DNA of 13,390 nucleotides, taken from NCBI GenBank assembly GCA_938008865.1, contig CALLJA010000328.1, positions 1 through 13,390 of the forward strand, read 5' to 3'. Under the pieces are notes generated by a model. The model made no database searches. It was not told where the DNA came from and was given only the letters and a program-made list of their open reading frames with translations. Position 1 is the first letter of the stretch, and each line of letters opens with the position of its first letter. The translations under genes and the position numbers were made by a program. Below, piece after piece: positions 1 through 6,738 of the stretch. The stretch is from an uncultured Anaerolineales bacterium (GTDB lineage: Bacteria > Chloroflexota > Anaerolineae > Anaerolineales > Villigracilaceae).

Positions 1-1000
1 CGTTGTCGTACCAGGTGACGACCTTGATGAAGCTGCTCTTCTCCTTGCCGAGGACACTGGTGAAGGGCAGGTCAACCGAGGAGCTGTACGGGCTGCCCTT
101 GAAGTCCATGCTGACCAGGGGCTCGTCCACGGCTTCGAGGACGCCCTTGAAGCGCGGCGACTTGGCCGCGTCGCGGAAGGCCTGGCGCAACTCTTCGGTG
201 GTAGTTTCCTTCTCGATCTCGGCAGTGAAGTCCACCACGGAGACGGTCGGGGTCGGGACGCGCAGGGAATAGCCGTCGAACTTGCCCTTCAGGTCGGGGA
301 TGACCAGGGCAATGGCCTTGGCGGCACCAGTCGTGGTCGGGATGATGTTCAGGCCTGAGGCGCGGGCGCGGCGCAGGTCCGAGTGCGGCATGTCCAGCAC
401 CTTCTGGTCGTTGGTGTAGGAGTGGATGGTGGTCATGAAGGCGCGCTTGATGGTGAACAGGTCATGCACGACCTTGGCGGCGGGAGCCAGGCAGTTGGTG
501 GTGCAGGACGCGTTGGAGACGACGTGATGCTTGGTGGGATCGTACTTGTCTTCGTTGACGCCCAGCACGACGGTCAGGTCTTCGCCTTCAGCGGGAGCCG
601 AGATGATGACCTTCTTGGCGCCGCCCGCGGTGATGTGGTTGACCGCGCCCTTGACGGTCTTGCCCTTCTTGTTGACGCCGTCTTCCTTGATGGTGAACAG
701 GCCGGTCGACTCGATCACGATGTCGATGCCCAGGTCGCTCCACTTGATATTGGACGGGTCGGTCTCCTTGAAGACCTTGACCTTCTTGCCATCGATCATC
801 AGGCCGTCTTCAGAGAATTCGACCGCGCCGTTGAAGCGGCCGTAGGTCGAATCGTACTTGAGCAGGTGCGCCATGGTCTTCATGTCGCCGATGTCGTTGA
901 ACGCTACGACTTCGAGTTCCTGCGGGTAATAATCGCGGATCGCCTTGAGGACCTGGCGACCGATGCGACCGAACCCATTAATGCCAACTTTGACTGTCAT
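1..1000 (-). CDS. gap: Glyceraldehyde-3-phosphate dehydrogenase, type I (3' end beyond window)
   Basis: Cytosolic glycolytic and gluconeogenic enzyme that oxidises glyceraldehyde-3-phosphate with NAD and phosphate to 1,3-bisphosphoglycerate. The reading frame is open from the ATG at 1000 to the window edge: 333 residues are visible and roughly ten or more C-terminal residues (after the WYDN stretch) are missing. The N-terminus MTVKVGINGFGRIGRQV is the Rossmann NAD-binding motif. An Asp at about residue 36 (VVAFNDIGD) at the end of the second strand fits NAD rather than NADP preference. SNASCTTNCLAP holds the catalytic Cys (about residue 166), and the HSYTNDQ, RRARASGLNIIPTTTGAAKA and SLRVPTPTVSVVDF blocks of the catalytic domain follow in order. 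The start is fixed by a GGAGG at 1007-1011, six bases upstream. It lies downstream of yvcK on the same strand, but a 156-base gap with its own promoters argues for independent transcription. Identity is very secure. Confidence 0.97.
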   Translation of the reverse strand, partial: MTVKVGINGFGRIGRQVLKAIRDYYPQELEVVAFNDIGDMKTMAHLLKYDSTYGRFNGAVEFSEDGLMIDGKKVKVFKETDPSNIKWSDLGIDIVIESTGLFTIKEDGVNKKGKTVKGAVNHITAGGAKKVIISAPAEGEDLTVVLGVNEDKYDPTKHHVVSNASCTTNCLAPAAKVVHDLFTIKRAFMTTIHSYTNDQKVLDMPHSDLRRARASGLNIIPTTTGAAKAIALVIPDLKGKFDGYSLRVPTPTVSVVDFTAEIEKETTTEELRQAFRDAAKSPRFKGVLEAVDEPLVSMDFKGSPYSSSVDLPFTSVLGKEKSSFIKVVTWYDN

Positions 1001-1024
1001 TGTGAGCCTCCAAACTGGATTTGA

Positions 1025-1042
1025 TTGTGATTTTTATCACTT
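1025..1042. promoter_or_regulatory. CRP/Rex-type palindromic operator candidate at gap
   Basis: The plus strand reads TTGTGATTTTTATCACTT, an inverted repeat with perfect GTGAT/ATCAC arms around four T. It fits the CRP half-site pattern TGTGA-N6-TCACA at nine of ten positions and the Rex pattern TTGTGA-N6-TCACAA at ten of twelve. It covers the transcription start predicted from the -10 box at 1046-1051, a position typical of repression. Rex (an NADH/NAD sensor) is known to control gap genes in several phyla, and CRP acts at gapA in enterobacteria, so the site alone does not tell which regulator binds. Confidence 0.5.
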
Positions 1043-1045
1043 TAT

Positions 1046-1074
1046 ATTTTACCCTAACTTGGGCAAAATGTCAG
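1046..1074 (-). promoter_or_regulatory. gap proximal promoter candidate
   Basis: On the minus strand, CTGACA (1069-1074, five of six to TTGACA) is followed by a 17-base spacer and TAAAAT (1046-1051, five of six to TATAAT). The start point would be near 1039, giving a 5' leader of about 39 bases that contains the GGAGG of gap. Confidence 0.55.
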
Positions 1075-1127
1075 GTCGATTGTAATCGTTTTCAATGTGA
1101 CGTAGACCAGAATCGACGGACAATATG

Positions 1128-1156
1128 ATTATACTGCCCTTTGTTCTGGCATACAA
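1128..1156 (-). promoter_or_regulatory. gap distal promoter candidate
   Basis: A perfect TATAAT (minus strand, 1128-1133) lies 17 bases downstream of TTGTAT (1151-1156, three of six to TTGACA). It begins directly after the yvcK stop codon and would give a leader of about 120 bases for gap. The -35 is poor, so this is weaker support than the proximal promoter despite the perfect -10. Confidence 0.4.
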
Positions 1157-2485
1157 CTAATTTACCAGTGGTCCTGTGCGCTCGTAGTACAGGTTCATGA
1201 GCACCTGGGCCAGTTTGGCCGAGTCGTGCCGCCAGGGGTGTGAGACGTCCACCAGGTCGGTGGTGTAGAGACGGCTATCGCGGCGGGAACGCTCGTCGGC
1301 GCGGACCCATTCCACGTCCCGATGCAGGCTCTCGTCGTAGTTGTCGTTGCACAGCACCACGTCGAACAAATCCTCGCCCACGTGTTCCTCCAGCGCGCGG
1401 ACGTGGTCGTAGCAGCTGTAGGCGTCCGTCTCGCCTTTCTGGGCGGCGATATTGCAGACGAAGACCTTGAGGGCGCGGCTGACACGCAGCGCCGAGAGCA
1501 CATCCTGTACGAGCAGGTTGGGCAGCAGGCTGGTGTATAGGCTGCCCGGGCCAACCACCACCATCTCGGCCGAGAGCAGGGATTGCAGCACAGGCGGAAA
1601 GGCGGGCGCATTGTTGGGTTCGAGCCACACGCGACGGACGCGCCCTGCTACCTCGGGGATGCGGCTCTCCCCTTCCACACGGACCTCGCGCGACAGGTGC
1701 GGCATCTGGATATCGGCCACCAGCCTGACGTCGTGCAGCGTGGACGGGAGCACGCGTCCATGCACCGACAACACCCGCCCCGACTCGGCCACCGCCTCCT
1801 CGAAACTGCCCGTGATGTCGCTCAGGGCGGTGATGAATAGGTTGCCGAATGAGTGACCGTCCAGCCCGGGTGAGCCGCTGAAACGGTACTGAAAGAGCTG
1901 CGTGAGCAGTGCCTCATCATTGGAGAGTGCCGCCAGGCAATTGCGGATGTCGCCCGGGGGTAGGATGCCGAAGGTTTCACGCAGGCGGCCCGAGGACCCG
2001 CCATCGTCGGCCACGGTGACCACGGCGGTCAGGTTGCGAGTATGGTCTCTCAGCCCGCGCAACAGGGAGGCTTGTCCGTGCCCGCCGCCGATAGCGACCA
2101 CGCGCGGACCACGCTCGAGGCGGCGGAAGGAGGCCAGTTCGTCCACCACGGCGCGACCCGGGCGCATGAATGGGCGCAGTAACGAACGGTTCAACTCCCA
2201 GATCCCGAAAACGATCAGGCCCACGCCTAATCCGCCGAAGATGACCACGCGCAGTTCGCGCGGCAGGAAGCGCAACGAGGCATAGGACAGCGCAGTCAAG
2301 ATGAACTGGTTGCCCCACTCGGTGCGGTACAGGTCGAGCAGGAAGATGGCAAAGCCCACGCCCAGCAGAGTAATGCCCAGCAGGATCAGCGCCAGCCAGC
2401 GCTTGACTCCCAGCCCGGGCTTGAACCAGCGCAGGAACTGGCGCAGGCTTTCTTCCACGCGGGCGCGCCGCGAAGATGTTCTCAT
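1157..2485 (-). CDS. yvcK: YvcK/CofD-like (UPF0052) gluconeogenesis factor, membrane-anchored form
   Basis: A 442-residue member of the YvcK family (2-phospho-lactate-transferase-like fold). Characterised relatives bind UDP-sugars and are needed for growth on gluconeogenic carbon sources and for normal cell shape; no enzymatic reaction is settled. The family core starts at about residue 128: VVAIGGGHGQASLLRGL is the glycine-rich nucleotide-binding loop, and VADDGGSSGRLRE and LPPGDIRNCLAALSND are the diagnostic blocks, followed by HSFGNLFITAL and VVGPGSLYTSLLPNLLV. In front sit two hydrophobic segments (about residues 30-52 and 77-97) that should anchor it in the membrane with the catalytic core in the cytoplasm. 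The ATG at 2485 is chosen over an in-frame TTG at 2521, because that TTG has no ribosome site and is itself the -35 box of the promoter. It usually sits near rapZ and whiA; here its neighbour is gap instead, which suits a carbon-metabolism role. Confidence 0.9.
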   Translation of the reverse strand: MRTSSRRARVEESLRQFLRWFKPGLGVKRWLALILLGITLLGVGFAIFLLDLYRTEWGNQFILTALSYASLRFLPRELRVVIFGGLGVGLIVFGIWELNRSLLRPFMRPGRAVVDELASFRRLERGPRVVAIGGGHGQASLLRGLRDHTRNLTAVVTVADDGGSSGRLRETFGILPPGDIRNCLAALSNDEALLTQLFQYRFSGSPGLDGHSFGNLFITALSDITGSFEEAVAESGRVLSVHGRVLPSTLHDVRLVADIQMPHLSREVRVEGESRIPEVAGRVRRVWLEPNNAPAFPPVLQSLLSAEMVVVGPGSLYTSLLPNLLVQDVLSALRVSRALKVFVCNIAAQKGETDAYSCYDHVRALEEHVGEDLFDVVLCNDNYDESLHRDVEWVRADERSRRDSRLYTTDLVDVSHPWRHDSAKLAQVLMNLYYERTGPLVN

Positions 2486-2492
2486 GCCTACA

Positions 2493-2521
2493 AGTCTAGC
2501 AGTTTTGGCGGGGAGAGTCAA
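2493..2521 (-). promoter_or_regulatory. yvcK promoter, probably leaderless
   Basis: On the minus strand, TTGACT (2516-2521, five of six) is followed by exactly 17 bases and TAGACT (2493-2498, four of six). Only seven bases separate the -10 from the ATG at 2485, so transcription should start at or next to the A of the start codon. There is no Shine-Dalgarno before that ATG (TGTAGGC only). Confidence 0.55.
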
Positions 2522-2562
2522 TTAAAAGCAAGCCGCCTCCCCGCCACGCCCTCCGCCGACGG

Positions 2563-2590
2563 TTGCCGCCCCGCTTTTTTCTGGTATAAT
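2563..2590 (+). promoter_or_regulatory. rpsO promoter
   Basis: TTGCCG (2563-2568, four of six), a 16-base spacer and a perfect TATAAT (2585-2590). The start point would be near 2597, giving a leader of about 75 bases before the rpsO ATG. This is the clearest -10 box on the plus strand of the left half. Confidence 0.65.
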
Positions 2591-2604
2591 CACCGCCCGT
2601 GACT

Positions 2605-2650
2605 GGTCCTGCCCCGCGGTTCACGCTGCGGACATGGAGACCTGCAATTC
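2605..2650 (+). promoter_or_regulatory. Structured rpsO leader, candidate S15 autoregulatory element
   Basis: Within the rpsO 5' leader, GTCC-GC (2606-2612 with a bulged T at 2610) pairs with GCGGAC (2628-2633), and GCG (2616-2618) pairs with CGC (2624-2626) over a five-base loop. S15 represses its own mRNA through structured leaders in several phyla, and these differ in shape between phyla, so an imperfect stem here is a reasonable candidate. The pairing is seen; the regulatory role is inferred. Confidence 0.35.
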
Positions 2651-2671
2651 TACAGAAAGGAAGCAAACGTC

Positions 2672-2944
2672 ATGCCACTCGCTAAGGAAGTTAAGACCCA
2701 GGCGATCCAGGATTTTCACCGCCACGAGACCGACACCGGCTCCCCCGAAGTCCAGATCGCCATTCTGACCAACCGCATCCAGCAGTTGACCGAGCACCTG
2801 CGCGCGAACAAACACGATGAATCGTGCCGCCGCGGCCTGCTCAAGCTGGTCGGCCAGCGCCGCAGATTACTGGCCTATCTGCGCCAGACGGGCTACGCGC
2901 GTTACATCGAAGTAACCGACCGCCTGAAGTTGCGCCGCAAGTAA
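2672..2944 (+). CDS. rpsO: 30S ribosomal protein S15
   Basis: A 90-residue protein of the usual S15 length that binds 16S rRNA early in assembly of the small-subunit platform and forms a bridge to the 50S subunit. HETDTGSPEVQIAILTNRI near residues 18-36 and the C-terminal LLKLVGQRRRLLAYL are the family signatures, including the Thr-Gly-Ser-Pro-Glu turn and the basic rRNA-contact helix. The ATG follows AAAGGAAG about ten bases upstream. pnp lies next, the gene order kept in very many bacteria; a long hairpin separates the two. Confidence 0.97.
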   Translation: MPLAKEVKTQAIQDFHRHETDTGSPEVQIAILTNRIQQLTEHLRANKHDESCRRGLLKLVGQRRRLLAYLRQTGYARYIEVTDRLKLRRK

Positions 2945-2949
2945 CATGT

Positions 2950-2983
2950 AAGGCCCTAAGGGTCTTTGAACCCTTAGGGCCTT
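2950..2983 (+). terminator. Hairpin terminator or attenuator after rpsO
   Basis: A perfect 14-bp stem, AAGGCCCTAAGGGT (2950-2963) with ACCCTTAGGGCCTT (2970-2983), encloses the six-base loop CTTTGA. The T-run after it is short (TTTGTT when the end of the arm is counted), so read-through into pnp is likely to be partial. It begins five bases after the rpsO stop. Confidence 0.7.
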
Positions 2984-3067
2984 TGTTAAACCGCCGTCAG
3001 GAATTGAATAGCGCGAACAACCGCCGTTGTACCCGCTCTTCAGTCCCTGACCCAGGCGGAATAGTTT

Positions 3068-3093
3068 GTCGCGTGAACGAGGGTTTGCGCGAC
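3068..3093 (+). other. Hairpin in the pnp leader
   Basis: GTCGCG (3068-3073) pairs with CGCGAC (3088-3093) across a 14-base loop, ending two bases before the pnp Shine-Dalgarno AGGAGA (3095-3100). In enterobacteria a pnp leader hairpin is the target of RNase III and PNPase autocontrol. The position here is suggestive, but a six-pair stem in GC-rich DNA can arise by chance. I see no convincing separate pnp promoter in 2984-3104. Confidence 0.3.
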
Positions 3094-3104
3094 CAGGAGA
3101 CAAA

Positions 3105-5348
3105 ATGAAACCCGAAACCAAACGTTATTCAGCCGTCGTTGGGTCGCGCACCCTGACCTTCGAGACCGGCAAACTGGCCGCACAGGCCGGCGGCGCGGTC
3201 ACCTTCGGCACCGACGAAGCCATCGTCTTTGCCGCCGCCACCATGGGCGGTGTGCGCGAAGGCATCGACTTCTTCCCGCTGTCCGTCGATTTCGAAGAGC
3301 GCATGTACGCCGGCGGCAAGATCCCCGGCTCGTTCTTCCGCCGTGAAGGCCGCGCCTCGACCGACTCGATCCTCGTCTCGCGCCTGACCGACCGCCCGCT
3401 GCGCCCGCTCTTCCAGCACGGGATGCGCAACGAGGTCCAGGTCATTATGTACTCACTCTCCGCAGACGGCGTGTACCCGCTCGACATCCTGGCCATCAAC
3501 GCCGCCTCGGCTGCGATCATGATCTCGGACATCCCCTGGGGCGGACCTGTCGGCGCGGTGCGCGTGGGCCGCGTCAACGGCGAGTTCGTCATCAACCCGA
3601 CCTTCGCCGAGATGGACGAATCCGACCTCGACCTGCGCCTGGCGGGCACCAAGGACGCCATTTTGATGGTCGAATGCGGCGCGAACGAGATCCCTGAAGA
3701 CGTGATGGTGCAGGCCCTCGAACTGGGCCACAAGTCCATCCAGCCGATCATCGACCTGCAGCTGCAAATGGCTGCCGAAGTCGGCAAGGCCAAGCGCCAG
3801 CCGACCATCGCCACGGCCAATGAAGAACTCCAGAAACTGGTCTTCGAACGCGTCAACGGACCGATGAACGAATTGCTCGACAAGCCGCTCAGCAAGGCTG
3901 AGTTCTACGGCGGCATGGACGAGTTGCAGAGCGCCCTGGTGGCCGAGATGTGCGCCGCCGGCGTCGAAAATGCCCCGGCTGAGAAGGACGTCAAGTCTGC
4001 GTTCAGCGAGGCCGAACACAAGATCGTGCGTGAACGCATCCTCGGCATGGGCAAGCGTCCAGACGGCCGCACCCCCACCGAGATCCGCCCGATCTGGTGC
4101 GAGGTGGGCCTCTCGCCGCGCGCGCACGGCACCGGCCTGTTCACCCGCGGTGAGACGCAGGTGCTGTCCTTCGCCACGCTGGGCACACTCGGCGACGCGC
4201 AGGAATTGGACAACCTGACCCCGATCAATAGCAAACGCTACATGCATCATTACAACTTCCCGCCCTTCTCCACAGGTGAGGTCAAGCCTCTTCGTGGCCA
4301 GAGCAGGCGCGAGGTGGGACACGGCGCTTTGGCGGAACGTGCGCTCGAGCCTGTGCTCCCCGCGGAAGAATCCTTCCCGTACACCATCCGCGTCGTGTCG
4401 GAGGCGCTGTCCTCCAACGGCTCGACCTCGATGGGCTCCGTCTGCGGCTCGACCCTGGCCCTCATGGACGCAGGCGTGCCGATCAAGGCGCCTGTCTCGG
4501 GCGTGGCCATGGGCCTGATCACCGACGAGACCGGCCGCTACCAGATCCTGACCGACATCCAGGGCACCGAGGATCACCTCGGCGACATGGACTTCAAGGT
4601 GGCGGGCACTGCCGCGGGCATCACCGCCCTGCAAATGGACATCAAGATCAGCGGCTTGAGCGCCCAGATGATGAAGGAAGCCCTGGCGCAGGCACACACG
4701 GCGCGCATGTCCATCATGGAAAAGATGCTGGAAGTCATCGACCAGCCGCGCCCCGAGTTGAAGCCGCACGCCCCGCGCATCATCACCGTCAAGATCCCTG
4801 TGGACAAGATCGGCGCGCTAATCGGCCCGGGCGGCAAGAACATCCGCGCCCTGCAGGAAGAGACCAAGACCAAGATCGACATCGAGGAAGACGGCACCGT
4901 CTATATCGCTTCGACCGAGGGCACGGGCGCGGAGATCGCCCGCCAGCGCGTCGAGTCGCTGGGCGAGAGCGCCGAGATCGGCCGCATCTACACTGGCAAG
5001 GTTGTGCGCATCGAGGCCTTCGGCGCCTTTGTGGAGATCCTGCCCGGCCTGGACGGGCTCGTCCACATCTCGCAGCTGGACAGTGAGCGCGTCAACAAGG
5101 TCGAGGACGTGGTCGGCATGGGCGATGAGATCACTGTGATGGTGACCGACATCGACCCGCAGGGCAAGATCCGTCTCTCGCGCCAGGCCGTGCTCGAAGG
5201 TTGGACCGCCGAGGAAGCACGCGAAAAGGACCAGCGCAAGAGCGGCCCCCGCCCAGGCGGCGGTGATCGCGGCGGGCGCGGCGGCGACCGTGGAGGTCGT
5301 GGCGGCGGCGGGGGACGCGGTGGGGACCGCGGCGGCAACCGCCGTTAG
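3105..5348 (+). CDS. pnp: Polyribonucleotide nucleotidyltransferase (PNPase) with RGG-rich tail
   Basis: A 747-residue 3'-to-5' phosphorolytic exoribonuclease that degrades mRNA to nucleoside diphosphates and can add heteropolymeric tails; it works as a trimer, often with RNase E or a helicase. Two RNase PH-like domains come first (about residues 10-145 and 310-550), with FFRREGRAST in the first and EDHLGDMDFKVAGT, carrying the conserved catalytic Asp pair, in the second. A KH domain (about 559-615, with the GPGGKNI loop) and an S1 domain (about 626-700, with YTGKVVRIEAFGAFVEI) follow. The last 35 or so residues are an unusual glycine/arginine tail with six RGG triplets. The ATG at 3105 is chosen because AGGAGA lies four bases upstream; an in-frame TTG at 3066 lies inside the leader hairpin and has no ribosome site. 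Confidence 0.97.
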   Translation: MKPETKRYSAVVGSRTLTFETGKLAAQAGGAVTFGTDEAIVFAAATMGGVREGIDFFPLSVDFEERMYAGGKIPGSFFRREGRASTDSILVSRLTDRPLRPLFQHGMRNEVQVIMYSLSADGVYPLDILAINAASAAIMISDIPWGGPVGAVRVGRVNGEFVINPTFAEMDESDLDLRLAGTKDAILMVECGANEIPEDVMVQALELGHKSIQPIIDLQLQMAAEVGKAKRQPTIATANEELQKLVFERVNGPMNELLDKPLSKAEFYGGMDELQSALVAEMCAAGVENAPAEKDVKSAFSEAEHKIVRERILGMGKRPDGRTPTEIRPIWCEVGLSPRAHGTGLFTRGETQVLSFATLGTLGDAQELDNLTPINSKRYMHHYNFPPFSTGEVKPLRGQSRREVGHGALAERALEPVLPAEESFPYTIRVVSEALSSNGSTSMGSVCGSTLALMDAGVPIKAPVSGVAMGLITDETGRYQILTDIQGTEDHLGDMDFKVAGTAAGITALQMDIKISGLSAQMMKEALAQAHTARMSIMEKMLEVIDQPRPELKPHAPRIITVKIPVDKIGALIGPGGKNIRALQEETKTKIDIEEDGTVYIASTEGTGAEIARQRVESLGESAEIGRIYTGKVVRIEAFGAFVEILPGLDGLVHISQLDSERVNKVEDVVGMGDEITVMVTDIDPQGKIRLSRQAVLEGWTAEEAREKDQRKSGPRPGGGDRGGRGGDRGGRGGGGGRGGDRGGNRR

Positions 5349-5368
5349 TCTGCATCCACGACATTTGG

Positions 5369-5401
5369 AGGACGGGTCCTGCACAGGGCTCGTCCTTTTT
5401 T
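5369..5401 (+). terminator. Rho-independent terminator of pnp
   Basis: An 11-bp stem, GGACGGGTCCT (5369-5379) with AGGGCTCGTCC (5384-5394), has two G-U wobble pairs, a four-base loop and then seven T (5395-5401). It begins 20 bases after the pnp stop codon and closes the rpsO-pnp unit. Confidence 0.9.
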
Positions 5402-5447
5402 GTCCGTTTGGTCGGGTAGAATCGAAGCAACATCCAACAAGGAACTC

Positions 5448-6656
5448 ATGAATTTCAAGTACCCACGTCAATTCTGGCTCATGATCGCGGGCGTGGTCAT
5501 CGCCACCGCGGGCGGTTCGATGATCTGGCCTTTCATGCTCATCTACGCCAGCGGAAAGTTGAACCTGCCGCTCAGCACGGTGGCGGCGCTTATCTCGATC
5601 AACGCAGGCACGGGGCTGGCTTCCTCCTTCGTGGCGGGCGCGCTCGCTGACCGCGTCGGGCGCAAGGGCGTGATGGTCTTCAGCCTGGCCATGACGGGAC
5701 TGGCCTACTTCCTGATGATGCACGCTCAGACGTATGCGCATTTCGTGGGGCTGATGGTGATGATCGGGCTGTCAAACCCGATGTACCAGGTGGGGGCCGA
5801 TGCGATGCTGGCCGACATAATCCCCTCGGAGCACCGCACCGACGCCTACGCCATTAACCGCATCGCCAACAACGCCGCCTTCGGGATCGGCCCCACGGTG
5901 GGCGGCTTCCTCGCGGCCACCTCTTACAACCTGGCCTTCCTCGGGGCCTTCCTGGGCTTCCTTGCCTACAGCCTGCTGCTGCTCGTGTTCGGGCGGGAAA
6001 CGCTCTCGCCCGCAATGCGCGGCGGGAAGGCGCCCATGACGCGCCGCGATGTGCTGCACAGTTACAACCGCGTGTTCGCCGACCGCGGCTACCTGGCCTT
6101 CGTGGCGCTGATCGGGCTGGGGCTGATCGCGCCGACCATGCTGTGGGTGCTGATGCCCGTCTACGCCAAGACCAATTTCGGCATTCCCGAAAACCTGTAC
6201 GGCTGGATTCCCACCACCAACGCGGCCATGTGTGTCTTCATCCAGTACTTCGTCACGCTGGTCACCCGCCGTCACAAGACCCTGCCCGTTGTGGGGGTCG
6301 GGATGCTGATCTACGCGCTGGGCGCGGGCAGCGTGGCGCTGATGAGCCATTTCTGGGGGTTCTGGCTGAGCATGGTGATCCTGACCTTCGGCGAGTTGAC
6401 CCTGGTGCCGACCGCCAGCAAGTATGTAGCCGACCGCGCGCCCGAGGACCTGCGCGGGCGCTATATGTCGATCTACTGGGTCGGATGGGGCCTGGCCCGC
6501 ACCCTGGCTCCGCTAATCGGCGGGGCGCTGAACGACGCCATCGCCCCACGCGCGATCTGGATCGGGGCGCTGACCATCGGCCTGACCAGCGTCCTCGGGC
6601 TGGCCCTGCTCCATCGGCGGGATGCGGCCCAAGTAACGGTAACGGAGCCCGCCTAA
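5448..6656 (+). CDS. Major facilitator superfamily transporter
   Basis: A 402-residue integral membrane protein of standard MFS length with about twelve hydrophobic segments. The loop after the second segment carries motif A as GALADRVGRKGV (about residues 63-74), which marks the gating loop of MFS carriers; a weaker counterpart (VTRRHKTLPVVG) lies at the start of the C-terminal half. The pattern resembles drug:H+ antiporter-type carriers, but the substrate cannot be told from the sequence. The ATG at 5448 is preceded by AAGGA at a good distance. TAGAAT at 5417-5422 could be its -10, though no matching -35 is clear. It lies just beyond the pnp terminator, so it is probably its own transcription unit. 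Confidence 0.85.
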   Translation: MNFKYPRQFWLMIAGVVIATAGGSMIWPFMLIYASGKLNLPLSTVAALISINAGTGLASSFVAGALADRVGRKGVMVFSLAMTGLAYFLMMHAQTYAHFVGLMVMIGLSNPMYQVGADAMLADIIPSEHRTDAYAINRIANNAAFGIGPTVGGFLAATSYNLAFLGAFLGFLAYSLLLLVFGRETLSPAMRGGKAPMTRRDVLHSYNRVFADRGYLAFVALIGLGLIAPTMLWVLMPVYAKTNFGIPENLYGWIPTTNAAMCVFIQYFVTLVTRRHKTLPVVGVGMLIYALGAGSVALMSHFWGFWLSMVILTFGELTLVPTASKYVADRAPEDLRGRYMSIYWVGWGLARTLAPLIGGALNDAIAPRAIWIGALTIGLTSVLGLALLHRRDAAQVTVTEPA

Positions 6657-6676
6657 GGTCCAGGTCCACGCGGCGG

Positions 6677-6697
6677 AAGGGAGTACAATCTTCCCTT
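6677..6697. repeat. Small inverted repeat enclosing a -10-like box
   Basis: AAGGGA (6677-6682) and TCCCTT (6692-6697) form perfect six-base arms around nine bases that contain TACAAT (6684-6689), five of six to a -10 box. It lies between the transporter and the GrpB gene. It could be an operator over a promoter for the GrpB gene, or a weak hairpin; no good -35 is present and there is no T-run. Confidence 0.3.
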
Positions 6698-6738
6698 GCG
6701 CACCGCTTACATTCATCTCCTTTTCTGGTTATGCGAAA

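Noticed and set aside
383..1024. Long plus-strand open frame opposite gap
   Set aside because: It lies antisense to the certain GAPDH coding sequence, and its product is rich in Val, Asp and Gly with no family character. It is a shadow of high-GC coding DNA.
3453..4769. Long minus-strand open frame (over 400 codons) opposite pnp
   Set aside because: It is a codon-bias shadow. The plus strand encodes all PNPase domains without a break, and the antisense product has no recognisable domain and repeated His/Asp/Leu bias.
5261..5343. GGC/CGT-rich stretch as a possible repeat array
   Set aside because: It is in frame with pnp and encodes the RGG tail; the units are irregular. It is reported as a protein feature, not a DNA repeat element.
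4818..5741. Minus-strand open frame across the pnp end and the first transporter
   Set aside because: It spans a real terminator and two confirmed coding regions in antisense, and shows no ribosome site or family similarity.
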